Origin: Alkalinema sp. CACIAM 70d | GTDB taxonomy: Bacteria; Cyanobacteriota; Cyanobacteriia; Leptolyngbyales; Leptolyngbyaceae | DNA: 64,000 nucleotides | Assembly: GCA_002148405.1 (NCBI GenBank) | Contig: MUGG01000119.1 | Span: 150,352-214,351, forward strand | Direction of reading: 5' to 3' | Shown here: in pieces, positions 1 to 7,292 of the stretch | Position numbering within the stretch: the stretch's first letter is position 1 | Layout: each line of letters begins with the position of its first letter | Made by a program: the position numbers and the translations under genes | The notes under the pieces: model-generated | The model's database searches: none | What the model was told of the DNA's origin: nothing | What the model saw: only the letters and a program-made list of their open reading frames with translations

Positions 1-216
1 GCGCTTAAAGGCGATCGCTTGCCAGGTGCGACCTTGTTGATCCTTGAGTGGGTGTCTGGTTTGGTAGACGGTTTGACCCGGTTGTTCCTCAAATTGCTGG
101 ATGGCTGCGATCGCGGGTAAGGTTGGGATGAAGCCTAAAACTGTGGTCAATGTAATTACAGTGATGATGACGATCGCGATTATGGAGCGTAACCAGAGAG
201 AGAATTGCTTAGACAT
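1..216 (-). CDS. Exported protein, 3' part beyond window edge (possible DUF3122)
   Basis: An open frame starts with ATG at 214-216 on the minus strand and runs off the left edge, so only 72 N-terminal residues are visible. They show a short basic start (MSKQ), a hydrophobic segment at about residues 7-33 typical of a signal peptide or membrane anchor, a likely cleavage region near PAIA, and then the soluble stretch EEQPGQTVYQTRHPLKDQQG followed by RTWQAIAFKR. From memory this resembles the cyanobacterial DUF3122 family, small exported proteins of unknown function, but the match could not be tested and the C-terminus is missing. It lies downstream of the haem protein gene on the same strand, with about 165 bases between them, so co-transcription is possible. 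Confidence 0.55.
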   Translation of the reverse strand, partial: MSKQFSLWLRSIIAIVIITVITLTTVLGFIPTLPAIAAIQQFEEQPGQTVYQTRHPLKDQQGRTWQAIAFKR

Positions 217-326
217 CGATGGAAGTACGTTTTAAGAAATCATTGACAGCAAGAACAAATGACTACGGATGACTAACTGGGGAAAGTCTGATTGAATTCG
301 TATCAATTGATCGAGAATCTTGGCTG

Positions 327-389
327 GGACCTTGACTGGAACCTTGACTGGAATCTTGACTAAATCATTTACTGAATCGCTTACTGAAT
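327..389. repeat. Local tandem 12-base repeats
   Basis: Three degenerate copies of a 12-base unit like CCTTGACTGGAA are followed by two copies of a second 12-base unit like ATCGCTTACTGA. The array runs into the last codons of the haem protein gene. It is one of several unrelated short tandem arrays in the gaps of this window. Confidence 0.7.
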
Positions 390-1046
390 CCTGTCTTGTA
401 ATGCGGATTGAATGGCAGCTTGCAGATCAGGCATGAAAACGGAATACATGCCGCGTAGGTCGCCCACGTTGAAATCATAGGCGCGATCGTCGAGATACTT
501 CTCTTGAATAAACTGAGGCCGTTGATTTTTCTGTCCGTGACAGGCGAGGCAACTGGCTTCTACATTAATGCGGCGATAGTAACGAGTGCCTGCTTGCCCA
601 TTGATTGTTGCATGTTCCCAAAATCCCATTAAGTCCGGATTTTTTCTAAAGGTTGCTAAGGCTTGGCGTGCCTGGGAACTGTCCGGCGCATGATCGGGAT
701 TGCGATATTTATCGGCTATTTGCTTGACCTGCCAACCGTTTTCTTGGCTGAGTCGTTGCGCCTGCATACCTACGGGACGGCAAACTTCTTTCATCGTTTC
801 CAGGGTTGGTTCTTCGGTGCGTCCTTCCAACGTAGAAGCAAGTCCCGATCGCATCTGATCTAAGTCCTCGATCGCTTGAATGGCTTTGGTTAACTCAGCT
901 GGATTGGTGACGATCGGCGGTACGGACTGGGCGATCAAAGCTTCTATAGCCCAAGCGGGTGCTGGGATGATCCAGCAAATGATCCCGAGAATAATCACCA
1001 TCCCAAACAGTAGCCTCAAAGAAAATTGGGAAAACTCGTTGACCAT
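381..1046 (-). CDS. Tll0287-like (DUF3365) c-type haem protein
   Basis: A secreted or membrane-anchored protein with a single c-type haem motif. From the preferred ATG at 1044-1046 it begins MVNEFSQF, followed by a hydrophobic segment ending in PAPAWA, which looks like a signal peptide; an upstream start at 1109 in the same frame would add 21 residues that do not resemble a signal sequence. The mature part contains SCLACHGQ, a CxxCH haem attachment site, in a context (FWEHATINGQAGTRYYRRIN before it, YDFNVGDLRGMYSVFMP after it) typical of the Tll0287-like domain found in cyanobacteria and in sensor proteins. Such domains are thought to sense redox state or small ligands in the periplasm or lumen. 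No kinase or cyclase output domain is attached here. Family assignment is confident; the biological role is unknown. Confidence 0.85.
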   Translation of the reverse strand: MVNEFSQFSLRLLFGMVIILGIICWIIPAPAWAIEALIAQSVPPIVTNPAELTKAIQAIEDLDQMRSGLASTLEGRTEEPTLETMKEVCRPVGMQAQRLSQENGWQVKQIADKYRNPDHAPDSSQARQALATFRKNPDLMGFWEHATINGQAGTRYYRRINVEASCLACHGQKNQRPQFIQEKYLDDRAYDFNVGDLRGMYSVFMPDLQAAIQSALQDRIQ

Positions 1047-1136
1047 GGTGGGATGCCTCGATGTAATGCTGCTAAGTAGGGAAATTACCCGCAAGTCATG
1101 GCTGCCCACAGGTTATTTCTGAAGAGATTGAATTCA

Positions 1137-1177
1137 ATAGTTGCATTCTACAACTATTTAGTTATATTATCAACTAG
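1137..1177. promoter_or_regulatory. Cluster of TAGTTG-type half sites, possible operator
   Basis: The gap between the divergent haem protein and DUF302 genes holds an exact 7-base inverted repeat, ATAGTTG (1137-1143) and CAACTAT (1151-1157), with a 7-base spacer. A second, looser pair follows, TTAGTTA (1158-1164) and CAACTAG (1171-1177). Four phased half sites in 41 bases between divergent genes resemble a repressor operator of winged-helix type (MarR or ArsR classes bind such sites). No regulator gene is adjacent, so this is an inference from symmetry only. Confidence 0.4.
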
Positions 1178-1274
1178 CTGGTGAAGTCTGATTCTTACCG
1201 GGCGCATTCCTTAGACCTTTCACTCAGCTCCTTAATATAGTTGACAATTGTTCACGCTCATTAGGCTATAACCG

Positions 1275-1685
1275 ATGGCTTATCACTTCAGTCAAACTTT
1301 GAATTGCACCTTTGATGACGCGATCGCGCAGGTGACCGCAGCGCTTCAGGCAGAAGGGATGGGGATTCTGACCGAGATTGATGTCCAAGCGGCCTTTAAG
1401 AAAAAGCTGGATGTTGATTTCCGCCGTTACAAAATCCTAGGCGCTTGCCATCCCAAAATCGCCTATCGGATGTTGCAGACCGATGATAAGGCGGGTGTCT
1501 TTTACCCTTGTAATGTTGTTGTTCAGGAACAGGAAAACGGCCAAATTGAGGTGTCTGCGGTTGATCCTAAGATGATGTTTCTAGCGATTACTGATCCCCA
1601 TGCTCAAGTGATTGCTAACGAAGGGAGTCAAATTATGCAGGCTGTGATGGAGCGGTTAAGGCAAAATGCTTCGCTTCCGGCATAA
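1275..1685 (+). CDS. DUF302 domain protein
   Basis: A 136-residue soluble protein that is almost entirely one DUF302 domain: an N-terminal helix with the pattern FDDAIAQVTAALQAEGMGIL, the LTEIDVQAAFKKKL segment, and the ILGACHPKIAYRMLQTD segment with the conserved Cys-His-Pro. DUF302 proteins occur widely in bacteria and often sit near metal, sulfur or redox genes; their biochemical function is not established. There is no signal peptide. The haem protein is divergent upstream and the transporter lies 130 bases downstream on the same strand. No clear Shine-Dalgarno sequence precedes the ATG at 1275. Confidence 0.85.
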   Translation: MAYHFSQTLNCTFDDAIAQVTAALQAEGMGILTEIDVQAAFKKKLDVDFRRYKILGACHPKIAYRMLQTDDKAGVFYPCNVVVQEQENGQIEVSAVDPKMMFLAITDPHAQVIANEGSQIMQAVMERLRQNASLPA

Positions 1686-1696
1686 ATGACGAATTT

Positions 1697-1732
1697 ACTA
1701 GCGCCTTGACTAGCGCCTTGACTAGCGCCTTT
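1697..1732. repeat. Three tandem copies of a 12-base unit
   Basis: ACTAGCGCCTTG occurs three times head to tail (the third copy ends in T), directly between the DUF302 gene and the transporter gene. No dyad symmetry is apparent, so it is unlikely to be a terminator. Confidence 0.9.
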
Positions 1733-1797
1733 ACAGAAGTCACGGATTGATCATTAACCTTGGGTTGACTGAATGGTCAGCAGTTGACCCATGCTAC

Positions 1798-1803
1798 AGG
1801 AGG
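1798..1803 (+). promoter_or_regulatory. Strong ribosome binding site AGGAGG
   Basis: AGGAGG lies 9 bases before a GTG at 1813 and decides the start of the transporter. A TTG at 1747 in the same frame has no such site and would add 22 residues of non-membrane character. Confidence 0.75.
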
Positions 1804-1812
1804 GCAACTATT

Positions 1813-2796
1813 GTGTGGAAATTTTTAGGGCTGCTTCAGAAAAATTTGGTTTGGTCGATTCCCATTTGTATGATTGCGGGAATTGTCATAGGCGTAGTGG
1901 TGAACCCAGATCCACTGAAGGCTTGGGTGATTCCGCTGACGTTCCTCATGGTCTATCCCATGATGATCAATTTGCAAATTCAAAAAGTGTTGACGGGAGG
2001 AGATTTTAAGCTTCAATTCGTGACGCAGTTGATCAATTTTGCTGTTATCCCATTTATGGCTTTTGGAATTGGCCAACTGTTTTTCCATGGGCAGCCTTTG
2101 GTGCTGTTGGGGCTACTGTTGGCTTCGCTGTTACCCACTAGTGGAATGACCATTTCCTGGACAGGCTTTGCGAAGGGCAATCTGAGTGCTGCGGTCAAAA
2201 TGACGGTGGTGGGTTTAATCCTAGGTTCACTGGCGACTCCGTTTTATGCGAAGTGGCTGATGGGAGCCGCGATCGAAATACCCCTTATGGATATTTTCCG
2301 ACAAATTATTATCATTGTATTTCTGCCGATGATTTTGGGGATTGCCACGCGGCTTATCCTAATTCGCATTGTGGGAATGGATAAGTATCAAAAAAATCTC
2401 AAAGAGAAGTTTCCCAGTTTTTCGACGATCGGGGTTTTAGGGATTGTTTTTGTTGCCATGGCTCTCAAAGCGAAGAGTATTGTTAGCAACCCTGGTATCT
2501 TGTTATCTTTTCTGATTCCTTTGGCAATTTTATATGGTGCAAATTTTTTAATCAGTACAGTTGTAGGTAAGATATTCTTTCAACGGGGAGATGCGATTGC
2601 TTTAGTGTATGGCACGGTCATGCGTAATTTGTCCATTGCCCTTGCGATCGCGATGACGGCCTTTGGGAAAGAGCAGGGCTCTGAAATTGCTTTAATTATT
2701 GCCATGGCTTACATTATTCAGGTTCAGGCTGCGGCTTGGTATGTGAAGTTAACCGATCGCATTTTTGGCCCTTCACCCAGCTTTACTTTGACCTAA
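1813..2796 (+). CDS. ACR3/BASS-type membrane transporter
   Basis: A polytopic inner-membrane protein of about 327 residues with roughly nine to ten hydrophobic helices, starting with GTG at 1813. It belongs to the bile acid:sodium symporter / arsenical resistance-3 superfamily, seen in LLASLLPTSGMTISWTGFAK followed by GNLSAAVKM, and in the C-terminal crossover region VYGTVMRNLSIALAIAMTAF. Known members export arsenite or move organic anions. In classical ACR3 arsenite exporters an essential cysteine sits in the middle of the protein near the WxxxxxGN motif; here that region reads PTSGMTISW with no Cys, so arsenite export is not assured. No arsR or arsC gene is nearby. Substrate is left open. 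Confidence 0.8.
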   Translation: MWKFLGLLQKNLVWSIPICMIAGIVIGVVVNPDPLKAWVIPLTFLMVYPMMINLQIQKVLTGGDFKLQFVTQLINFAVIPFMAFGIGQLFFHGQPLVLLGLLLASLLPTSGMTISWTGFAKGNLSAAVKMTVVGLILGSLATPFYAKWLMGAAIEIPLMDIFRQIIIIVFLPMILGIATRLILIRIVGMDKYQKNLKEKFPSFSTIGVLGIVFVAMALKAKSIVSNPGILLSFLIPLAILYGANFLISTVVGKIFFQRGDAIALVYGTVMRNLSIALAIAMTAFGKEQGSEIALIIAMAYIIQVQAAAWYVKLTDRIFGPSPSFTLT

Positions 2797-2933
2797 ATTT
2801 GGCTCAGGGCAACTGTTTGGGAGAAAGGGATAAGGACTACTGCATCAAGATTGCTGAATTGGATTCTGGTATCGCTGGACGAAGGGGGTAGCGTAGTCAA
2901 GACGATCGTTAGCCTCTACAATAAACGATATAG

Positions 2934-3536
2934 ATGAATTCAGGAGCTTCTTTGTCTATGGTTGCAGCTCGTGATCTACCTCGTTTTACGCCTCAGGAAT
3001 ATTTGGTCTGGGAGGAGCAACAACCGGAGCGCTATGAGTACTTCGATGGAGAAGTTTACGCGATGACGGGTAGAACTCTTCCCCATGCCGACATTGCTCT
3101 CAATATTGCGACTGCGATCAAACAGCATTTGACCGGTTCTTGTAAAGTGAGAAACTCAGATGCCAAAGTTGCAATAAGTGAAGCGGGGCCATTCACCTAT
3201 CCCGACATTAGTGTTAGCTGTGACGATCGCGATCGCGTCGCCAAACAATATATCCAATTTCCCTGCTTAATTATGGAAGTGCTGTCACCCAGCACGGAAG
3301 CCTACGATCGGGGGGCTAAATTCCGTCTCTATCGGAACTTAGAGAGTCTTCAGGAATATGGATTAGTGAGTTCGGAACTGAAATCGGTTGAAATTTTTCG
3401 TCGTAATGCTGCTGGGGTGTGGGAGTTTATGGCCTATGGTGAGGGCGAAACCTTTACCCTGACCAGTATCGGGCTAACCCTTTCAGTCGATGTATTTTAC
3501 GAAGATGTAGTGCTAGAAACACTAAACGCAGAATAA
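2934..3536 (+). CDS. Uma2-family (DUF820) nuclease-fold protein
   Basis: A 200-residue protein of the Uma2 family, which is greatly expanded in cyanobacteria and has the PD-(D/E)xK nuclease fold. Visible signatures are the TPQEYLVWEEQQPERYEYFDGEVYAM start region, the acidic active-site element PDISVSCDD, and the second element LIMEVLSPSTEAYDRGAKF with the conserved Glu. The usual C-terminal region LQEYGLVSSE is present. An internal ATG at 2958 would remove eight residues and is a possible alternative start. The physiological role of these proteins is unknown; the gene stands alone and converges with feoB 25 bases downstream. Confidence 0.9.
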   Translation: MNSGASLSMVAARDLPRFTPQEYLVWEEQQPERYEYFDGEVYAMTGRTLPHADIALNIATAIKQHLTGSCKVRNSDAKVAISEAGPFTYPDISVSCDDRDRVAKQYIQFPCLIMEVLSPSTEAYDRGAKFRLYRNLESLQEYGLVSSELKSVEIFRRNAAGVWEFMAYGEGETFTLTSIGLTLSVDVFYEDVVLETLNAE

Positions 3537-3561
3537 GGCCCCGATCGGCGTTGTATCTGTT

Positions 3562-5355
3562 CTAGAACCCTAATGCCCGTGCTCCTTGGTAGAAGACAAA
3601 ACTGGCTATCCAAGCCAATCCGAGGGACCATCCGACGGATAGTAGGGCAAACCGCAGGCTTTTCGCTTCATTTTTCAACACGGCAATCGTGGATAGACAG
3701 GGAATATACAGCAACGTAAAGAGCATAAAGCTGTAGGCTTGTACCCAATCGATTTGCTGGGCGATCGTCCCGGCTAGGTCGGATTCTGCGGCTTGGCTGT
3801 AAATGACTGCTAACCCCCCGAGGACAATCTCTTTCGCAATAAATCCAAAGAAGAGGGCGATCGTTAATTGGGCATTGATTCCTAGGGGAGCAAAGAGCGG
3901 TTGCAAGGCGTGCCCTAGTAGCCCTGACAGGGTTTGACTGCTGGCTGAGGGGACATTGGTGGGTAGGTTATTGAGGAGCCAAATTGCAATAACTCCCACA
4001 ATAATGAACCGTCGTGACCAAATCCAAAAATGTTTGACTTCGCACCAAGCTCGCACTAGGATTTGCTTCAACGTTGGGAGACGGTAGGGAGGCAGTTCTA
4101 AAACCAGGGGCTCTTGGGTCGTGAACTTTCCCTTAAACAGTGCAGCAGTCAGGATTGCCGCTGCAAAACTCATGAGATATAAACTAAAAAGAACGATTGG
4201 CGCGATGGTAGCGGCAAACATGGCCGATGTGATGAAGATAAACACATTCAACCGCGCAGAACACAATGAAAAGGGAATCACTAGCATGGATAACATGCGG
4301 AGTCCAGGCGATCGCATGACCCGCGTGCCTAAAATAGCAGGTACATTACAGCCAAATCCCATCAGGGACATAACAAACGATCGCCCATCCAGTCCCAACC
4401 GTTCCATCAGAGCATCCATCAGGAAAGCAGAGCGGGACAGGTAGCCGCTATCCTCCACGATCGCCATGCAGAGAAAAAACAGAAAAATGACTGGGAGAAA
4501 TGCTGCAACGGTTCCTAAGCCTTCATAGACACCATCAATTAGAAATCCCCTGAGAAACGCAGGAAAGTTTGCTAGAAGAGGCTCCAGGGCATTCAGTTTT
4601 AACCACTCTAAGCCGTCGCCTAGGCTTGCTTGGAGGGGGGTACCCATGGCGTAAATGGTCTGGAATACCAGATACATCGCGCTGAAAAAGATGGGTAAAC
4701 CCAGGATGGGATGCAATAAAATCCGATCGAGCCGACTGCTCCAGCGATCGGAGAGGCGAGCGGGTATTTGCACTGCGTCGGCTAATAGCGTTTGGAGGGT
4801 ACGGTTAGAGGGGAGTTCGGCGGGGAGTTGCTGGCTGATGTTGTTGACCTGAATGGGGTGATCCTGCTGATCTAACACTTCTGTGATCGCCTCGATCGCC
4901 TTTGGGTAACCTGCGCCATACTTGGCACTGATGGGAAACACAGGAATCCCCAAGCGATCGGACAAAATCTCAGGGTTGGCCCGTACCCCAAATCGCGCTG
5001 CTTCATCTACCATGTTCAACAGCAATACAACGGGTAAGCCCAGTTGAAGCACTTGGAGCGGTAGGGAGATCTGGCGATCGATCTGAGTTGCATTCAAAAC
5101 AACCAGGACTAGATGAACGGGAGTTGTTTCCAAAAATCGTTGAACAACGGCCTCGTCCTCGGAGAGTCCCCGTAAATCATAGATGCCAGGTAGATCAACC
5201 ACTTCAGCTAACTCATGGCCCAGCTTGACCGTGGCTAGCATTAAGTCAACAGTGATTCCTGGCCAGTTCCCAATGTGGGCATGGGAACCAGTGAAGCGGT
5301 TAAAAAATGTGGACTTACCCGTATTGGGCATTCCTAGAACAGCAATACGTTTCAT
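3562..5355 (-). CDS. feoB: Ferrous iron transporter FeoB
   Basis: FeoB imports Fe(II) across the inner membrane. The 597-residue protein has the N-terminal G-protein domain with GMPNTGKST (P-loop), DLPGIYDL (G3) and NMVD (G4), a helical regulatory segment, and then the membrane permease part with two gate-type regions, including GYLSRSAFLMDALMERLGLD and MSLMGFGCNVPAILGTRVM, and the later FGFIAKEIVLGGLAVIY. At 597 residues it is shorter than the roughly 770-residue enterobacterial protein; the cytoplasmic C-terminal extension seen there is absent. It starts 6 bases after feoA ends and is clearly in the same operon. Expected regulation is by Fur in response to iron. Confidence 0.97.
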   Translation of the reverse strand: MKRIAVLGMPNTGKSTFFNRFTGSHAHIGNWPGITVDLMLATVKLGHELAEVVDLPGIYDLRGLSEDEAVVQRFLETTPVHLVLVVLNATQIDRQISLPLQVLQLGLPVVLLLNMVDEAARFGVRANPEILSDRLGIPVFPISAKYGAGYPKAIEAITEVLDQQDHPIQVNNISQQLPAELPSNRTLQTLLADAVQIPARLSDRWSSRLDRILLHPILGLPIFFSAMYLVFQTIYAMGTPLQASLGDGLEWLKLNALEPLLANFPAFLRGFLIDGVYEGLGTVAAFLPVIFLFFLCMAIVEDSGYLSRSAFLMDALMERLGLDGRSFVMSLMGFGCNVPAILGTRVMRSPGLRMLSMLVIPFSLCSARLNVFIFITSAMFAATIAPIVLFSLYLMSFAAAILTAALFKGKFTTQEPLVLELPPYRLPTLKQILVRAWCEVKHFWIWSRRFIIVGVIAIWLLNNLPTNVPSASSQTLSGLLGHALQPLFAPLGINAQLTIALFFGFIAKEIVLGGLAVIYSQAAESDLAGTIAQQIDWVQAYSFMLFTLLYIPCLSTIAVLKNEAKSLRFALLSVGWSLGLAWIASFVFYQGARALGF

Positions 5356-5361
5356 GGATCG

Positions 5362-5601
5362 TTAACCGTTCACCGCAGTGACGCGAACGAGATGGGCATC
5401 CCGATGACGCAGCATGAGTTCTGTCATACAAATGCGTACATGGAGCGGCCCTGACAGCCAGCCTCGTCGCAGAAGATGAATTTCCTGTCCTTGACGAAAT
5501 CCTAGGGCATGGAGCCGACGTTCTAGGCTGGGATCAACCTCAAAATCTACAATTTCAGCGGATTGACCGGGTTTGAGGTTTGCAAGACTGGTGGTAGGCA
5601 T
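5362..5601 (-). CDS. feoA: FeoA, SH3-like accessory protein of FeoB
   Basis: A 79-residue cytoplasmic protein with the FeoA core fold: LANLKPGQSAEIVDFE, the LERRLHALGFRQGQEIHLLRRG motif, and a C-terminal strand ending LMLRHRDAHLVRV. FeoA is known to associate with FeoB and support Fe(II) uptake. It is the first gene of the operon, 6 bases upstream of feoB. The ATG at 5601 is followed by the usual short N-terminus. A long leader of about 240 bases separates it from a Fur-box-like palindrome. Confidence 0.96.
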   Translation of the reverse strand: MPTTSLANLKPGQSAEIVDFEVDPSLERRLHALGFRQGQEIHLLRRGWLSGPLHVRICMTELMLRHRDAHLVRVTAVNG

Positions 5602-5976
5602 ATAAGGATGTAGGGTAAGAATCTAGGGTAGGGATAACAGAATCGACGAAGTTGAGATCAACGTTGAGGTAAACAGAAATGGGGGAATCGTGGGGAATGG
5701 GTTGTGGAACTGGGACGGGATGGAAGGCAGAAATTCAGAGGCGATCGAGATTCAAAGGGAATGATAGATGTCTGACTCCTTAGCAAGATTCTAGGAGAAA
5801 AGTGGACAAAGAATAGGGAATTTCGACTGACCAACAGCTTATTGATATTTAATCTCAATAATACACTATATTTCCGATGGTTGGAAGCTGGACTGCAAAT
5901 TTATGTAACTTGTCAGAGGGGAATGGATAGAGATTGCTGGGAACCGTCCTCAGGGATAGTCCTCAGGAAAGTAGGG
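5602..5976. other. Intergenic gap upstream of feoA
   Basis: This 375-base gap separates feoA from the end of the glycosyltransferase gene. It contains the AT-rich palindrome described separately and a feoA leader. A minus-strand open frame of 66 codons at 5658-5858 overlaps the palindrome and has no recognisable features; it is not called as a gene. Confidence 0.5.
5839..5861. promoter_or_regulatory. Fur-box-like palindrome upstream of feoAB
   Basis: TTATTGA and TCAATAA form an exact 7-base inverted repeat around a 9-base centre; over the whole 23 bases, 10 of 11 base pairs are symmetric. It is AT-rich, like Fur operators, and lies about 240 bases before the feoA start. Known ferric uptake regulators bind AT-rich palindromes of this size and repress feo genes when iron is plentiful. 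Assignment to Fur is inferred from symmetry, composition and position. Confidence 0.5.
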
Positions 5977-7050
5977 TCAAGTTTGACTGGGCTGTTTGTA
6001 TTCAATGATGGTGCGTTGTTTGCCCTGTCGTCGTAGTTGCTGGAATTGCATCTGTCCGAGGGCTTGGGGAAATTTTACTAGGATGCAGAAAAACGCATAG
6101 AGTTGAGCTTGGGAGGGTGTCATCGATCTCTGTCTACGGCAATATTGGTAGATCCGATAGCCTTGAAGTCCGTAGAGGGCGATTAACCCCACGAGGCTGC
6201 ACCCGAAGGTAAAAGGGGCGAAACTGAGGGCTAAGACTGGAAAAATCAAGCCCCAGAGCCAAATACTACGGGTTTCCTTGACCCAATGGCGTTCTGGGGA
6301 TCGTCCATGCAGCCATGCTCCTTCTGCGTAGGCATAGCCCGATCTCAGCGATCGTCGCCACCATTGGCTAAACCGTGTCATATTGGCGTCATGCCATGCC
6401 ATATCCGCCGCAATCCGCAGAATTTTGCCTCCCTGCCGTCGCAGCCGCACGCAGAGTTCTGGCTCCTCTCCAGCAATTAACTGGGGGTTAAATCCATTGA
6501 CGGCTTGGAAGGCCGATCGTCGCATCATAGCGATCCCGCCGCATTCTTTCGTTTCGCCCACAGCGGTGTTCCATTCCAAATCACACAGCGCGTTGTAGCG
6601 GGAACGATCGGGAAAGCGTTCGTGGAGACGACCACAGACGACAACAACTTCGGGATTAGCCTCAAACGTCGCGATCGCATTCTCAAACCACCCGTCGATA
6701 AACTCACAATCCCCATCAATAAACTGCACAAACTCTAAATCAGGATATTGCTTAAATAATTCATCTGCACCTTCGTTTCGAGCACGGGCTGCGGTGAAAG
6801 GAATCGAGAGATCTAGATCAACAACATGAACACCCATCGATTGAGCAAAGCTAACACTATCATCGGTTGATCCCGAATCTACATAAATAATTGGATAGGT
6901 AACGTTAGAAATCTTGCCAAGGTCATTGCTCAAGCTTCCCGCAATCTTACGCATTTGGCTTTGGGCTGATTGCAGACAGCATTTCAACCGATCCCCTTCA
7001 TTTCGCCCGATCGCAACAATTCCAAATCGCAAGTTAGTTAACATCGCCAT
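5977..7050 (-). CDS. Family 2 glycosyltransferase with C-terminal membrane segment
   Basis: A 357-residue GT-A fold sugar transferase. The N-terminus FGIVAIGRNEGDRLKCCLQS, the nucleotide-binding YVDSGSTDDSV, the FIDGDCEF (DxD-type metal site) and the acceptor motif IAGEEPELCVRLRRQG, with the ED/EE-type catalytic acid, are all present in order. A hydrophobic stretch around residues 270-310 (WLWGLIFPVLALSFAPFTFG and onward) should anchor it to the membrane, with the catalytic part in the cytoplasm. This arrangement is typical of enzymes building exopolysaccharide or glycolipids. No polysaccharide export genes adjoin it, so its product cannot be named. Confidence 0.88.
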   Translation of the reverse strand: MAMLTNLRFGIVAIGRNEGDRLKCCLQSAQSQMRKIAGSLSNDLGKISNVTYPIIYVDSGSTDDSVSFAQSMGVHVVDLDLSIPFTAARARNEGADELFKQYPDLEFVQFIDGDCEFIDGWFENAIATFEANPEVVVVCGRLHERFPDRSRYNALCDLEWNTAVGETKECGGIAMMRRSAFQAVNGFNPQLIAGEEPELCVRLRRQGGKILRIAADMAWHDANMTRFSQWWRRSLRSGYAYAEGAWLHGRSPERHWVKETRSIWLWGLIFPVLALSFAPFTFGCSLVGLIALYGLQGYRIYQYCRRQRSMTPSQAQLYAFFCILVKFPQALGQMQFQQLRRQGKQRTIIEYKQPSQT

Positions 7051-7292
7051 AGCTAGCTAAGACACAACCATACCCAATTAATTGATCAACTCTCCTACCC
7101 TCCCACTCTTCTACTCTCCCATTCCTTTCTAAACCTTCTCTCCTCCGACGATACTGCCATCTTGTCCTCTCAGCTATCTATCCTACGATGGAAGAAATCA
7201 AACCTCCGCCCCAGATTTTCCAGGATTTCGTGAGGGACGCTAAAATAAAAACGCTAGAAACCCCGGTGCCGATGATTTGGTAAGGATTCCCC

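Noticed and set aside
1241..1272. TTGACA (1241) and TATAAC (1267) as a promoter for the DUF302 gene
   Set aside because: The spacing is 20 bases and the -10 element would end 2 bases before the ATG; not convincing.
5658..5858. A 66-codon minus-strand open frame upstream of feoA
   Set aside because: It overlaps the palindrome, has no ribosome site, and its Ser/Pro/Phe-rich product resembles random translation of spacer DNA.
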